NCBI GenBank assembly: GCA_001986395.2
Contig: MQVO02000009.1
Location: 682,001 to 746,000, forward strand
DNA: 64,000 nt
Source of the DNA: Irpex lacteus
Lineage: Eukaryota > Basidiomycota > Agaricomycetes > Polyporales > Irpicaceae
Reading direction: 5' to 3'
Shown here piece after piece: positions 25,453 through 36,930 of the stretch. Position numbers and translations under genes: made by a program. Numbering within the stretch: position 1 is the first letter of the stretch; every line of letters begins with the position of its first letter. The notes beneath the pieces were generated by a model that did no database searches, was not told the origin of the DNA, and saw only the letters and a list, made by a program, of their open reading frames with translations.

Positions 25453-26072
25453 CTTCCCTGTCAGTCACTGATACGTTGAGGAGTGGTATTGAGAAGGTAC
25501 ACGGGTACTGGGGGGTTGGAGGCGGGAGAGAGAACTCGGAAGCAACCAGGACAGCGGAGGCGTATTACCAAGTCGTACTATGTACCGTATTAGGTCTAGG
25601 TCCTCGCCACCCCAGCGTGTGTCTCCTCGATCACTGTGCCTCGTTCCTTGATTTTAACGATGTGTACCCCGGATTTGACCAGCTTGAGCTGATCTGTAGA
25701 GCCAGTGGACATGTACCCGTCATATATAATCCGCACAAGACGTCGTGGACAAGTGAACTGTGGTTTATCCCGAGGCGAGTGCATATCCGGAGCGTGGGCT
25801 AATAGTGTGCTAAGGACCCACGTACAACAAACTGAGCACAGAGGTAGATGGGTCGAATGTCTAGTCATGATTGTCAGCATCCCAGAATTAAACTTTACAA
25901 TGCGCGTCACGGTAATTCGGCTGTGTAGGCCGAGGTTGGTATTTCACTGGCAGCCCATGTTCAGTCGCTTTACGCCGATTGTCGTGCTAAAGCCATAGTG
26001 CGAAGGTCAACATTCTCAATGGTATACAAATTGCACATACATAGCACGGTCCGACCCTAGTGCAAACCTTCT
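25453..26072. other. Intergenic, no gene recognised
   Basis: Upstream flank of the FAD monooxygenase. Short frames on both strands lack recognisable motifs. Confidence 0.45.
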
Positions 26073-26396
26073 CTTAATGAAAGTAGCATGCGCCGCATTC
26101 CGCGATCTTCGCCTTTGCATTCAATGATGATTCTTCGTACACTCCTTCATGTTTCGTATAGACCCAGGAGTCAGGAGGTTCCCCAAAATCCACGTCCAGC
26201 AGATCCGCCCCCGCTGTGGAAGCCTAAAATACCGAGGTAGCGGTACTTTGAGTTTTTGACAACCTTTCCGGAGTATCTGCGGCGGGGTTAGCATCCGTGC
26301 AAGCAATAGAGCATCGTTATATTGGTCCACACGCTTTCAATCCCACAGAATTCTGTTCCCCCAGCAAGTACTCACACACCAATAGTCCATACGTCC
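26073..26396 (-). pseudogene. Possible decayed protein-kinase fragment
   Basis: On the minus strand a kinase subdomain IX-like string DVWTIGV (about 26376-26396) is followed, after a stop and frame changes, by VDQYNDALLLARMLTPPQIL. This resembles the post-DxW region of SRPK-like kinases (xYxDAxxLAxMxxLxPPP). A third open piece ends ADLLDVDFGEPPDSWVY and runs to a stop near 26073. No catalytic loop, DFG or glycine loop was found upstream. It is best read as an eroded fragment; the similarity is weak. Confidence 0.3.
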
Positions 26397-26882
26397 TGCA
26401 AACGTGCAGTGTTCTCAAGCATTATCCATGCCTTACAAGCCATCACTACTTACTTGAAGCTGGCCTGATCATATATCAGCTTGCTAAATGTTATGAAGAG
26501 GAAGCTGATGAGAGTTCAGGCCTATGGTATCCGTCCTTGACATATTTGATGCCGAACTTGAACCGGCAGCCTCAGGCTCAGGCTGACTCGGAGTGGGCGT
26601 TTTGCCTAAACAGATGCCTTTTATGGTAATTAGCGCAGCACATCTACGAAGTGGGGCGGGAGAGTGGCGGCGGTGGGGCGCAAGCCAATAACGATCACGT
26701 GAGGTCTGCTAAGCGAGAGGAGCAAGACGTCAAGTCTATTCATTCAGTCATATCCAAAACACGTCATTGAATAGCGCGCTGTGGTGCGCGACGTATATTT
26801 AAGACGTGTTGGCGAGTCTGGAACTGCAATAACTCACCCAACCCAATTCCCCGAACACTCTCAGAAACCACTCACAAGCACA
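26397..26882. other. Upstream region of the Con-6 gene
   Basis: No coding features. It contains a GC-rich stretch around 26650-26690 and the TATA-like element annotated separately at 26794-26802. Confidence 0.4.
26794..26802 (+). promoter_or_regulatory. TATA-like element of the Con-6 gene
   Basis: TATATTTAA lies 81 bp before the ATG at 26883. This spacing is compatible with a TATA box plus a short leader, as expected for a strongly inducible gene. Confidence 0.45.
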
Positions 26883-27481
26883 ATGGTGAACCCATCAGGT
26901 ACGCCTGAGTCCGTCGAGACTTTTCGTGGTAGCCAATCGTCTCACATATTATGTGTGTTGCCGAATTCGTAGGAGACAAAGATGCCACGCGTGTTGCTGC
27001 TGGCCTCAAGGCTGCCATCAACAATCCTAACGTCAGCGAAGAGGCAAAGGATCGTGCTGCAGACAAGCTCGATAATTTGGGAGGACACAGCACGTCGACT
27101 CACACTCAGAGCGGAGCCGACTCGAATCGCGTGCTTGGCGGCTACAAGGCCACATTAGCTGTGCGACTTCTAAGCACCTTGTTCGTCTGAGTACTCGCTA
27201 ACTATAATTGTGTAGAACGAGCATACTTCACCTGAAGCGAAAGCCCACGCTCGCGAAATCCTGGAAGCCCATGGCTATACGATCGAGCGGGCAGAAGGGG
27301 TATCTGAGTCCGAGCACGAGACCCGTGTGCTGGCAGGCTATAAGGCTGCTTTAAACAGTGAGCCCACGGTTCTAATATGCACCTTTATTTTCTCATACTC
27401 ACGGTATCGGTAGATCCACGCGTGTCTGCTGAAGCCAAGGCTCACGCCAAAGAATACCTCACTGCACACGATGCAATCTAG
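26883..27481 (+). CDS. Conidiation-specific protein 6 (Con-6) family
   Basis: Exons 26883-26898, 26973-27160, 27216-27357 and 27414-27481 encode 137 aa. Three Con-6 repeats are visible: AAINNPNVSEEAKDRAADKL (residues ~15-34), ATLANEHTSPEAKAHAREIL and AALNNPRVSAEAKAHAKEYL, the latter two preceded by RVL(G/A)GYKA. The protein is small, hydrophilic and helical. In Neurospora con-6 is expressed during conidiation, and the family is often linked to dormancy or stress; the molecular role is unknown. Two of the three introns split the repeat units. Confidence 0.9.
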
Positions 27482-28365
27482 GTCTGCAAGCATAGCGAAG
27501 AAGCGACAAAGACATCTATTATGTATTATAGTGCCACATTATCTGAACGAATTCCTTACCTATATCACATGTCAGTGCGAGTGCGCATCTTCAGAGAGCG
27601 AGCAAAGGAGCAACGCGTGCAGTGGGCAGGAGTCGTTGTCGTGAAAATGATGGGAGTTGTTATGCCTGAGAAAGGAAGGTACAGAGACTTTGTGGCGTTG
27701 TTACCGTGGGAACGATATACACGTGCTTTTATCCTTAAGTCTCCGGTCCAAATGTGTCCTTGTCTTCTGTTCTGATGCCCAACTACGACGCATATGAGTT
27801 CCCGTTTCTGCATGTGCTCAGATGAGCATAAGTCTTGCTGGAACTTGCGGTACTCAGCGTCGATATAGGTCTCATGATGGTTCTTGCACATGGTGTCACT
27901 CATAACCGAGCGAAGAGGCCAGTTGGACAGAAAGCAACTTATCCAGTACGTTGCTTTGACCGGCTTACTCATTCTCCGCCATCTTTTTCACACTTAAGGT
28001 ATGATACAGGTGCCGATACGTTGCATGTGACCGGAGTAATCCGTCTCCAGTCCGGTCATTCGTGGTTAGTGCTATACGAACAACAAGGAGCTACATGCGA
28101 TGCTAGAATGGCCTGATAAATCTCGGATATGCTCTCGTCACATTCTGCATGCACGAGACATAGAGTTTTGTGAGTTGATAACTTTGTATGGTAGCCGCGG
28201 ACTAAGATAACGTAGATCGTACAGTAGTGTATGACACAGGATCTATGTGTGAGACAAGTTGGTGATGCAAGGCATTATTGTGCCCGTCGTACATTCGATG
28301 TTGCACAGGCTCGTGAATCACTTCTCGGGCTCCACCCTATACATTTTTGATAAGGGGTCCTCGGC
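27482..28365. other. Intergenic, no gene recognised
   Basis: 3' flank of the Con-6 gene, followed by sequence with no family-like frame on either strand. Confidence 0.45.
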
Positions 28366-29270
28366 ATGATCGTCGCGACCATTCTGGTCCACGCCATGTG
28401 TGCAAGATCTGTTCAGAATGGGCACTGTGAATCAGCAACTCTTCAAGACTACGGACGCCCTATCTATACCCGTCCGTCAATAGACGTTGCTGATCTCTTC
28501 CCGTGCACCATTCCAGCCGGCTGTTCTAAGTATCATCTCGGATGCGACGTCCGCTACTGGTCAGTGATTGAGGCGCATGGTCAAATTGTCAATTTGCCTC
28601 TTGCAGCTTCATCGACTCAACCATTGTATCATGCGTACTCATGCAATACTCATGTTTCGCTTGTACCTCGGCAATCGCAGCACGTCTGTTCAGCAGAGTT
28701 ATTTCTCTACTTCGATATCATGAAACACGACGTCATGCTTTCGAATTTCCCATGGGTATGTCTAATTTCATGCTATGGAGTCTGTGCTAGCCTTTGCTCA
28801 TCATCCTTGTTAGGATACCGACTCCCATGCGAAGCAGGTTCTATTGAAACTTGCAAGAACCGGAAGAGTGTCTGGCATGGCGATTGTGGTCCTGATGTGG
28901 ACATTCTGGCAGTCACCCGGGGTATGTCGCATGATTGTGATCCAGTCCTACTGGTGCCACAGTGGTTAGTGTTCATTTCATGCTTTCGCGGGATGCACGT
29001 GAGTCAACTCTCCATGGGTTTTGCACAGGGAACGCGTGCTATTCGAGCCGAAGCACACCCGCGCAGGCTTCGACCGTCAAATTAGGCGTATGGGCCATCT
29101 ATACCGACCTCAGGTGCGCACACCTTCTTTTTGCTTCCGCATTGTCATGAGGTCTGGTTTTATTCAGGGACGCCCAAAATGCAAGGTTGGCGAGCCACAT
29201 CGCCCCCATTCGGCACTCTTCGTGGATGATGCCGTTGCCGCTATACACATTACTACCTCATGCGTTCGAG
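28366..29270 (+). other. Unidentified possible spliced coding locus
   Basis: A long open frame (28366-29085) is crossed by several good GT...AG pairs. One splicing path joins MKHDVMLSNFPM to DTDSHAKQVLLKLARTGRVS (28812 onward, after the AG at 28811). It then continues with a hydrophobic stretch (AIVVLMWTFW), the segment from 29030 (NACYSSRSTPAQASTVKLG) and a segment after an AG at 29168. No domain is recognised and the 5' end is uncertain. It could be a real orphan gene or a decayed one. Confidence 0.25.
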
Positions 29271-29301
29271 AGAGCATGAATATGTTGACGCTACTTGGAA
29301 C

Positions 29302-29308
29302 TATAAAG
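29302..29308 (+). promoter_or_regulatory. TATA box of the GH55 gene
   Basis: TATAAAG lies 86 bp before the ATG at 29394, a typical distance for a highly expressed fungal gene. Confidence 0.5.
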
Positions 29309-29393
29309 TCCCCACACCGTCGTTCCACTTTCTTAGAGCAGTTTTGGTCGCCGGCTCTTCAGTCCAACCTCATCCTTGCCAGGTCTTGCCATA

Positions 29394-32300
29394 ATGCAGC
29401 CCTACGCAAGCAAACCATTCCTACTCGTTGTCGTCCTCTTCAGCACCCTTTTCACTGTTGTCAGTGCTCTAGGCAGTAGTTGCTCAGCACCCCTCACGAA
29501 GGGAAATGCTGGGCCCAACGATCCGTTCTGGCTACAAAATATCAAACATCAAGGTAATGCCACCTCCCTGACTTCTGCGTCGAAATACTAATGCCCCATC
29601 ATAGGTACCGCGGCATTCAATAGCAATCCCAGTGGGTATCAGGTCTTCCGTAACGTCAAGGTACGGTTTTTGTAGTGCGTCCGAGTTCCCCGATGGTAAA
29701 CCGCGGTATATAATCTTTAGGATTTCGGTGCCAAAGGTGATGGAACAACTGACGATACTGCTGCGATCAAGTGTGTTGCTTATTTTTCCAATAGTATTTG
29801 GAGTCATTCATTGTTCCCTCTAGCAACGCGATCTCCAGCGGAAACCGTTGTGGCAACGGATGTGCTTCTACTACGTCAGTATGCCATGTGAATTCTTTAT
29901 ACGCATTACAGCTCATCTTCTCCCATGCACGTAGCACACAACCTGCTGTCATCTACCTTCCCCCAGGGTAAGTGTTTCTATGACGTATACAGGAACTGTT
30001 CTGCTCACGCTTATTCATAGAACATACAAAATCTCGTCACCTCTTGTTCTCTTCTATCAAAGTCAGATAATCGGTGACGCCAGGAACCCTCCCACGCTTC
30101 TCGCAGCTTCCAACTTCAATGGTCGTGCGATCATTGGTAGGGCATCCAATTCTATGTGCATTAGACTCTCACTCACTTGTCGATGCGCATGTAGATGCTG
30201 ACCCCACATTGGCTGGAGGTGCAGAACAATGGACGAATCAGAACAACTTGTAAGCATTGTATGCAATGTGCGTGCTTCTGAGCTGACATTGCCGTTCCAG
30301 CTTCCGCTCGGTCAGAAACATCATCTTCGACCTTCGTGCACAACCAAGCGCCACCGGTCTCCACTGGCAAGTGTCCCAAGCTACCTCTCTCATCAACCTC
30401 GTCTTCCAAATGACGGGTAACAACCGTGGTATTGAGATGGAGAACGGCAGTGGAGGTTTCCTTGGCGGTATGAATAAAACCTGCACATTTTTTGGTATTT
30501 CACATGCTCATGCGCTATCAGATATCGTCTTTAACGGTGGCGCTACTGGTGCTTCGTTCGGAAACCAGCAGTAAGTTCCCGAGCTCCCTGGTTTGAGTTC
30601 TGCTCACCTTTCTTCAGGTTCACCTTCCGTAACCTGACCTTCAACAACGTGGGAACAGGTGAGCATATTGAATTAACTCCCATAACTAGTACTTACCATT
30701 GAGTTTATACAGCTGTACGTCCCGGACGTCTTCATGACGCCTTTCGCGTGATATTGATATCGAAATAGATTAACGCTATCTGGGGTTGGAGCTTGACATA
30801 CCAGGGCCTTACGATCAACAATGCTCAGATTGGAATTGATATCACGATAGGGGATGCCGTTTTGGGCAACCAGGGTGTCGGCTCGTACTCCATCATCGAC
30901 GCTGTTGTCTCAAACACGCCCACCTTTATTCGTTTGAGCAAGACTATTGCAGGCCAGCTCGATGGTTCTCTGGTCCTTAACAACGTAAAGCTTACAAACG
31001 TTCCCAACGCTGTCGCTGTGAACGGCGGAGCCACAATCGTAAGTGCCGCGCCTGTATTCTTGGTTTGTATTACTTACAAGGAGTACCGTAGCTCGCTGGT
31101 GGCACGACAACGATCAACTCGTGGGCCCAAGGCAACGTCTATCACGGCACTAACGGAAATCCCACTTATATTCAAGCCAACATCCCAGCAATCCCGAAAG
31201 ACTCTAGTCTTCTTGACAGCTCTGGACGCATCTTTGGCAGATCTCATCCTCAATATCCGGACTACGCTGTGAGCGACTTTGCTAGCGCGAAGGATAACGG
31301 TGCCAAGGTATGTGCAGACGACACTCAGGAAACCATGTAAAACTGATTTATAATCAGGGAGACGGAAACACAGACGATACTGCTGCAATCAAGGCTTTCA
31401 TTGCGAAGGTGCGTAATTATCTGTGTACAGAGACTTTGATAAAGTAGCTGATCTTCGGTATAATAGTTTGCAGGATGCAAGATCTTGTACTTCCCAGCTG
31501 GCACATACATTGTAACGGACACCATCCAGTTCCCCGCGGGATCCCAAATTGTTGGCGAGGCTTGGACTCAGATCATGGGCACTGGAAACGCGTTCACCGA
31601 CTTTAACAACCCTAAGCCAGTCGTTCAAGTGGGAGCTCCTGGCTCTACTGGTCTCCTTGAGATCACTGACATCATTTTTACGACTCGTGCACCTGGTATG
31701 ACCCATATTTTTGTCTGACAAGGGTCCTGTATGTCTAACACGATATCTTTCAGCCGCTGGTGCTATCATCGTGGAATGGAACATCGGGGCGGCTGCAGGC
31801 CAGAAGGGCGCTGCTGGTGCTTGGGACACTCATTTGATGTACGTCCCTATCATCTTACGATCAACACAACCGACTAATGCGCCCTGGAATCATCAGCATC
31901 GGTGGCAGTGAGTGTTCGAGGAATGCGCTTGGACTACCTAGACTGAATTTTTCACAGCTGCTGGCTCGCACATGCAGGTTTCCCAATGCCCCACCTCTGG
32001 ATCTGGTGGAAATAACTGCTTCGCCGACTTTCTGGGCATCCACTTGACTAGTGGGTCAACTGCCTACCTCGAGGTGCGATCCTTTCAAATCCGCGATCTC
32101 ATCCAGCTGACTCTTTCATGCAACAGGGGACATGGGTCTGGTTGTCAGACCACGACCTCGACTCGGGAGGACAAACCCAGATCTCCCTCTGGAGCGGACA
32201 CGGCGTCTTCTCCGAGTCACAAGGTCCCGTCTGGCTAATTGGAACTGGTGAGTTTTGGCTCTTTGATAGACGAATTCAGCTAGATAACTGACATGCATCA

Positions 32301-32838
32301 TAGCAAGTGAGCACCACATTGTATATCAGTACTACCTGAAGAACGCCAAGAACCACTACATTGGTGTTGCTCAAACCGAATCGGTTAGTGCTCTCGTTTC
32401 TAATGATTTCTTCAGCTAACAATCCCTTAGCCGTACTTCCAACCCAACCCCACCTCCCCCGCTCCCTTTATCAACAACAAGAACTTTGATCCCGCTCAAC
32501 TCCCGTCAGGCTCTGCATGGGCCTTGACTGTTGAAAACTCGCAGAATATCGTTGTCTTTGGTGCTGGATTCTACAGCTTCTTCCAGGTAAGCATGTATCC
32601 CGTCAATATTTGAGGCGAGCTACTAATGAGTTGGCAGGCGTATAATACCGCTTGTCAAGATTCCAAGACCTGCCAACAGCAAGTCGTTAACATCGACAAT
32701 GCCTCCGGCATTTCTATATACAACTTGAACACTGTCGATCTGGTCAACTCCTTGAGCATCAACAACTCGCCTGTTATACAGGCTTCTAAGAACCAGAACG
32801 GTCTCTCAAGCACAGTGACCTCCTGGACCCGTAACTAA
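29394..32838 (+). CDS. Secreted GH55 exo-beta-1,3-glucanase
   Basis: Twenty-two exons give 771 aa: 29394-29553, 29605-29660, 29721-29770, 29824-29874, 29935-29967, 30021-30136, 30195-30249, 30301-30467, 30522-30570, 30618-30658, 30713-30714, 30769-31038, 31092-31307, 31358-31408, 31467-31695, 31754-31838, 31897-31907, 31958-32073, 32127-32247, 32304-32383, 32431-32586 and 32638-32838. An N-terminal signal peptide is clear (hydrophobic LLVVVLFSTLFTVV before SALGSSC). Two pectate-lyase-like beta-helix modules each begin with the family signature: DFGAKGDGTTDDTAAI near residue 73 and KDNGAKGDGNTDDTAAI further on. This is the GH55 layout, releasing glucose from beta-1,3-glucan (laminarin, fungal wall). 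Exon 11 is a predicted 2-nt micro-exon. Confidence 0.93.
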
Positions 32839-33197
32839 ATGTGTATCGTCTAGAACTGTTTGCGATGGGATATAGTTTTCTGGTTGGGTTTTCCCGGTTC
32901 TTATGTATTCGACTGCACTTGTATCACTGTATCAATACTGCCTTGTGACAGGTTTCCGCACATATACACGATTTGCAACGATGACTTTTCAGTGGCTACC
33001 ACATAACGTGTGCTGTGTCGCGCCCTGCCAGTGAGAAGCTTAAGCTCATAGGGTTCCATCAAGCACTGTTGCGAGCAGCATTGTGCGTTAAACAGGCAGA
33101 AGAGGACTCCGGAAGACTTCGAGAGGCTGACTGGTCACGGTCAAGCCTGGACTAGTAATATTACATTATATATACTATATAAACTGCACATGATTAG
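32839..33197. other. Spacer between GH55 gene and tRNA
   Basis: 3' flank of the glucanase gene. AT-rich sequence directly precedes the tRNA at 33198. No other feature seen. Confidence 0.45.
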
Positions 33198-33291
33198 GTC
33201 ACTTTGCCGGAGTGGTTAACGGGATCGCCTGCTATTTCTAGCTGCTAGCGGTTGTGCTTTGCACGCGAGTGTTCGAATCGCTCAGGTGACG
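33198..33291 (+). tRNA. tRNA-Ser(GCT) with a 12-nt intron
   Basis: The 94-nt segment folds as a type II tRNA. The acceptor stem is GTCACTT with AGGTGAC at the 3' end (discriminator G at 33291). The D stem is CCG/CGG around a loop with GAGTGGTTAA. The anticodon stem is ATCGC/GCGGT. The loop reads CTGCTA, then a 12-nt intron, then A, placing anticodon GCT at 34-36 with the intron after position 37 as in other eukaryotic nuclear tRNAs. A long variable arm (GTGC-TTT-GCAC) fits serine. The T arm is GAGTG-TTCGAAT-CGCTC, which also serves as the B box. Confidence 0.9.
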
Positions 33292-33292
33292 C

Positions 33293-33298
33293 TTTTTT
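33293..33298 (+). terminator. RNA polymerase III terminator
   Basis: A run of six T residues begins two bases after the tRNA-Ser discriminator base, the standard Pol III stop. Confidence 0.75.
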
Positions 33299-33385
33299 CT
33301 TCTCCAGAAACCGCTCTAGCGCTTGATCAATGAACGTTCCGAACGATGGCTTCAATTACTGGAATCAACTTGAACGTGCACCACG

Positions 33386-34924
33386 ATGAGTGCGAATAAA
33401 TATGCCAGTCTCCCAGACATAGTTCAGTTCTACCTGCTTTTTATTGTTCTGCTCGGTGTTAACATCACACTTAAAGGACACTGCGCCTGACGTCTATGAG
33501 ACGGAAGAAGTGTTCCCGACTAATCGAGAAGTAAGTCTTCTGTCTTTCATGTGTAGACCATCCCATACAGCTTATATCTAGAATGAAGATTCAAGTGACG
33601 AAGAAATCGGCTCATATTCGCGGTCCCATGTCAGAGGTCGAAACGATGGGGGCCATGCAAGACCCGAAGAACTCGACTCGAGCAGTCTGAACAAAGAGGA
33701 AGCTAGCAAGAAGTTTCGAAAGGCAGAGAGAAGTGCGTTGTGCCATTTTCTTCTAAGACATGCGCTGAACATCTATGTCTGTTCTCACTTAGGACGACCC
33801 CGAGCCAGAATCCAATACACCTATCCGCCTTCCCCATCATCTTCAGACGAACACGACTCTCCGGCGCGTCATTGGTCGTCAGCGCAGAAGCTATCTTTCG
33901 CCCAACGCGTTCAACTACTGAAGTCGGAGGTTGCAGTGCTGGAGCAGGAACTGGTATCCCAAGAAGAAGATAAACAGCCACAAGAGGGGCATTCTGGACC
34001 TGCTGAACTCATACGAGAATTGGCAGATGTGAAAGTGCGTTTGAACAAGGTTGGGTTAACCGGAAAGAAGGACGCAGGAAGGTCGAAACTTGTCAGTACG
34101 GTCCTCACGGATGGAACGGGACAGACAGAGGCAAAGCCAGAGCATAAGGAGGTGGCTGATGAGCAGAAGGCCGACATCAAAGACAATGACATGGTGGCGT
34201 TCACAACGGATATCGACCGTCGTTTGGGTGCACTGGAGAAAGCTATAGGCTCATCAACTACAACGCTGGATGAGGTGTGTGTCACAGAGTGTATATCTTC
34301 GTCAGTACTAACATCCTACAGACATCCCCATTATTACCACCATTGATAGTAACCGTGACACGCCTCCACTCGATGCTTTCTCTGCTCTCGCAACCTCGCC
34401 AACTCGATAACGTCTCGCGTCGTCTGAAACTCATCCAACCCGACTTGGAGCGTACTTCAAATGCCAACGCTGCAGGCCACGGACAACATTCCGGTTCTCA
34501 CGGAGGTCAACGACGACAGTCCGCCGGACACCCCTTGCACTCCTCTGTATCCTCTGCGAACGGATCGTCTGCTACTTCCGCGCAGGCTGCCTCTGTAACC
34601 CGTTCCCACCTCGAACAATTGTCCCCCATTCTCACTCGTCTTGCTCCCATTCTACCCAACATCCCGCATATCCTCACTCGCCTACGGTCTCTCTCAGCGC
34701 TTCATACAAATGCGGCTGCGTTCCAGAGTACCTTGGAGCGGCTCGAGGAGCAACAGGCGAAAGAACGCGCAGACCTTGCGGACCTCGAGAAGGCTGTGGA
34801 GGGCATAGAGAAGAGTATCAAAGACAATGAGAGCGTTATCAAGAGGAATGTCGAGAACCTTGAGGCGAGGGTCGATAGCGTTGTCAGTAAAGTAGAGGAT
34901 CTACAGGCCGCTGAGAGCTCGTAG
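33386..34924 (+). CDS. Dynactin subunit 2 (dynamitin, p50)
   Basis: Exons 33386-33421, 33477-33530, 33582-33732, 33793-34274 and 34322-34924 encode 441 aa. The N-terminus is the conserved dynactin-binding leader KYASLPDIDTAPDVYET followed by acidic sequence. EASKKFRKAERR and the Ser/Pro segment precede heptad-rich coiled coils (LSFAQRVQLLKSEVAVLEQE; RLNKVGL; DIDRRLGALEKAIG). The C-terminal half has LSQPRQLDNVSRRLKLI and long C-terminal coiled coils (AAAFQSTLERLEEQQAKERA). Dynamitin forms the dynactin shoulder and is needed for dynein-driven transport and nuclear migration. The first donor is GTTCAG, weaker than usual. Confidence 0.92.
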
Positions 34925-35152
34925 ATGCACACGTGTAGGATGTTGTTATTTTCGCGTGTGGAGCGTCTGAATATATACCCACTGTATCCAAATACCTCAT
35001 GCCAATATGGACAATGTTGCGCTGTCTAATTGGTGCGATACTAACGGTCTGTTCCTGTGCTCTATTCAGGTCATCTAATCCAACAAGAACATCGATTCAT
35101 TGCCATTCTCCAGCATTGCATGAGTAGTATGTAAGGAGCAATAAATAACCGT

Positions 35153-36483
35153 CTAGTCAAGCTCTTCATCATCAAAGATAGCAGTCTTCGGTACACCATC
35201 TTCCCGAATAACGCCACGATACATCCCAGAGGAGTTCAAAGGCATAGCGACTAATTCCGGTTTGAGCATTGTATGAGAGAAACGTGGAATTGATATACTG
35301 CTCACCATTGCCATTATTGTCTAGCGCGATCACACCTCCAACACCGCCGTCCTTGCGAAGGTCTTCAACAGCGTCGCGAGCCGCTTTTTCCAGTGAAACT
35401 CTCTCGTACCGCACACGACGTCCAATCGTAGAAGCAGTGTTGAGACGGATGAAGTACTGTGCGGGCCGATGAGTATAACCAGCAACAACTATGGCAGCCC
35501 TCGAAGACACTCACATCTCCATCGCCTGTACCGCTAACTCCTACGGCATTCACTGATTTTCGTCCACGAATGCGGTCCCAAGCGCGTCGTATAGGACCAG
35601 AAGCAGGCCATTCTTCTGCCCAGAACCCAGAGCCCATGCTAGGCGTGTCTCCAATACGCCCCGCAAGCTTGTTCGTACGCCCACCAGTGGACGTAACAGC
35701 TGCGATACAGCCTCTAACGTCCAATGCCACCGCACCTACGGTACCTGTAGGCATAAGGTCCAGCGGAGTGAGTGACCCGTCCTTTCCGCCACTGGGGAAG
35801 GGAAGAGGTTCCTCAGGCAATCCAAGGCCTCGGCGATGTTCCCTCCAACGCGCCTCGGTGAAGAAGTAACTCTCATCGACAAGCTCGAACCCGAGCTCTT
35901 CTGCGAGCTGTTCGACTGGTTCGCCTGAGAGGAATGTGTGTGGGGCGGCGGTTGGTGCGAGGTAGAGCGCTCGGGCGAGTTTGGAGGGGTTGCGGACGTG
36001 GGTGAGGAGGGTGAGTCCGAAGCCTCGTCGGGAGGTAGGGATGTCTGGGTTGGAGGCGGGTGGCTTGGAGAGCATGATTGAGGTCTCAAGTTCGTTCTAT
36101 AAGGGTTCATTTAGCTTGAACATGGATATACAACATGCTGTCATACCTTGCCAGCGACATTAAACACTGCTCCCTTTCCCGCATTGAATAACACATTGTC
36201 TGGGTCGCCCGCAGGTCAGCGCTGAACAACACTCGAAATTTCGGTGCGTACCTTCCATTGAGGCTACTGCTGCGACGGCAGCGTCCATTGCTTCCCCGCC
36301 ATCCTTCAGAACAGCATAGCCGGCTCTGAGGGCGTTACTCAATGAGGCCTTGTACCGCGCTCGCTGTTCTGGCGTTGATCGCTCCCTTGACATTGTCCCT
36401 GCCCCGCCATGAATGACCAAGGCGTACTTGGCCTTTGTCGGCGGGCTTGGCTTTGCGAGCAATGCCTGTTTCTCGTCGGTCAT
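35153..36483 (-). CDS. Isoaspartyl peptidase / L-asparaginase (Ntn hydrolase)
   Basis: Exons 36483-36252, 36199-36147, 36096-35515, 35456-35306 and 35250-35153 encode 371 aa. The start (ALVIHGGAGTMSRE) and DAAVAAVASMEDNVLFNAGKG are the hallmark N-terminal motifs. The autocleavage site and nucleophile is the Thr in MPTGTVGAVALD, at about residue 214. TSTGGRTNKLAGRIGDTP and VSGTGDGDYFIR follow as in plant-type asparaginases. The enzyme should self-cleave into alpha and beta chains and hydrolyse asparagine or isoaspartyl peptides. It is tail-to-tail with the dynamitin gene and divergent from the chitin synthase gene. Confidence 0.92.
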
Positions 36484-36930
36484 CGTTCAGAAACAACTCG
36501 CGATAACGGATGCGGTGGCTCGCTCTCAGGCTTTCTGGTACCCATGTGGACCGTGCCAGTCGCATCTCAGTCGCGCCATTGGCTTCGGGCGTCGTGCTCA
36601 CTGCCGTCGGTGCTGCGTCGGTCAACATGTGTACATTCGTCTGCTAGGAACATGACGGCGAGGGGGTAAACCTGAACAGGGTCGCCTGCCAACGGGGGTT
36701 ATCAGGATATATTTAGCGAGATCAATAAATATTGGGAAAATGGAAATCGCGATCAGTTTCTGTTCTGGCCGTGGGCGCCTGTCCACCGCTGCAGTCTCCA
36801 TCGTCGTCAACGTTGTCCTCGTCCTCCAACTCCTAATTCTCGTCGCCGCCGCTCTCACTGGCAGCATACTTCCACTCCTTACCTTCGACGGCCTCGCGCC
36901 AACGCCTTCTTTCTTCTTCTTCTCCGTAGC
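36484..36930. promoter_or_regulatory. Bidirectional promoter region
   Basis: A 447-bp spacer between divergent asparaginase (minus) and chitin synthase (plus) genes. The pyrimidine-rich run just before ATG 36931 (TTCTTCTTCTTCTCC) is typical of core promoters of highly transcribed filamentous fungal genes. An overlapping open frame starting near 36740 is judged a shadow. Confidence 0.4.
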
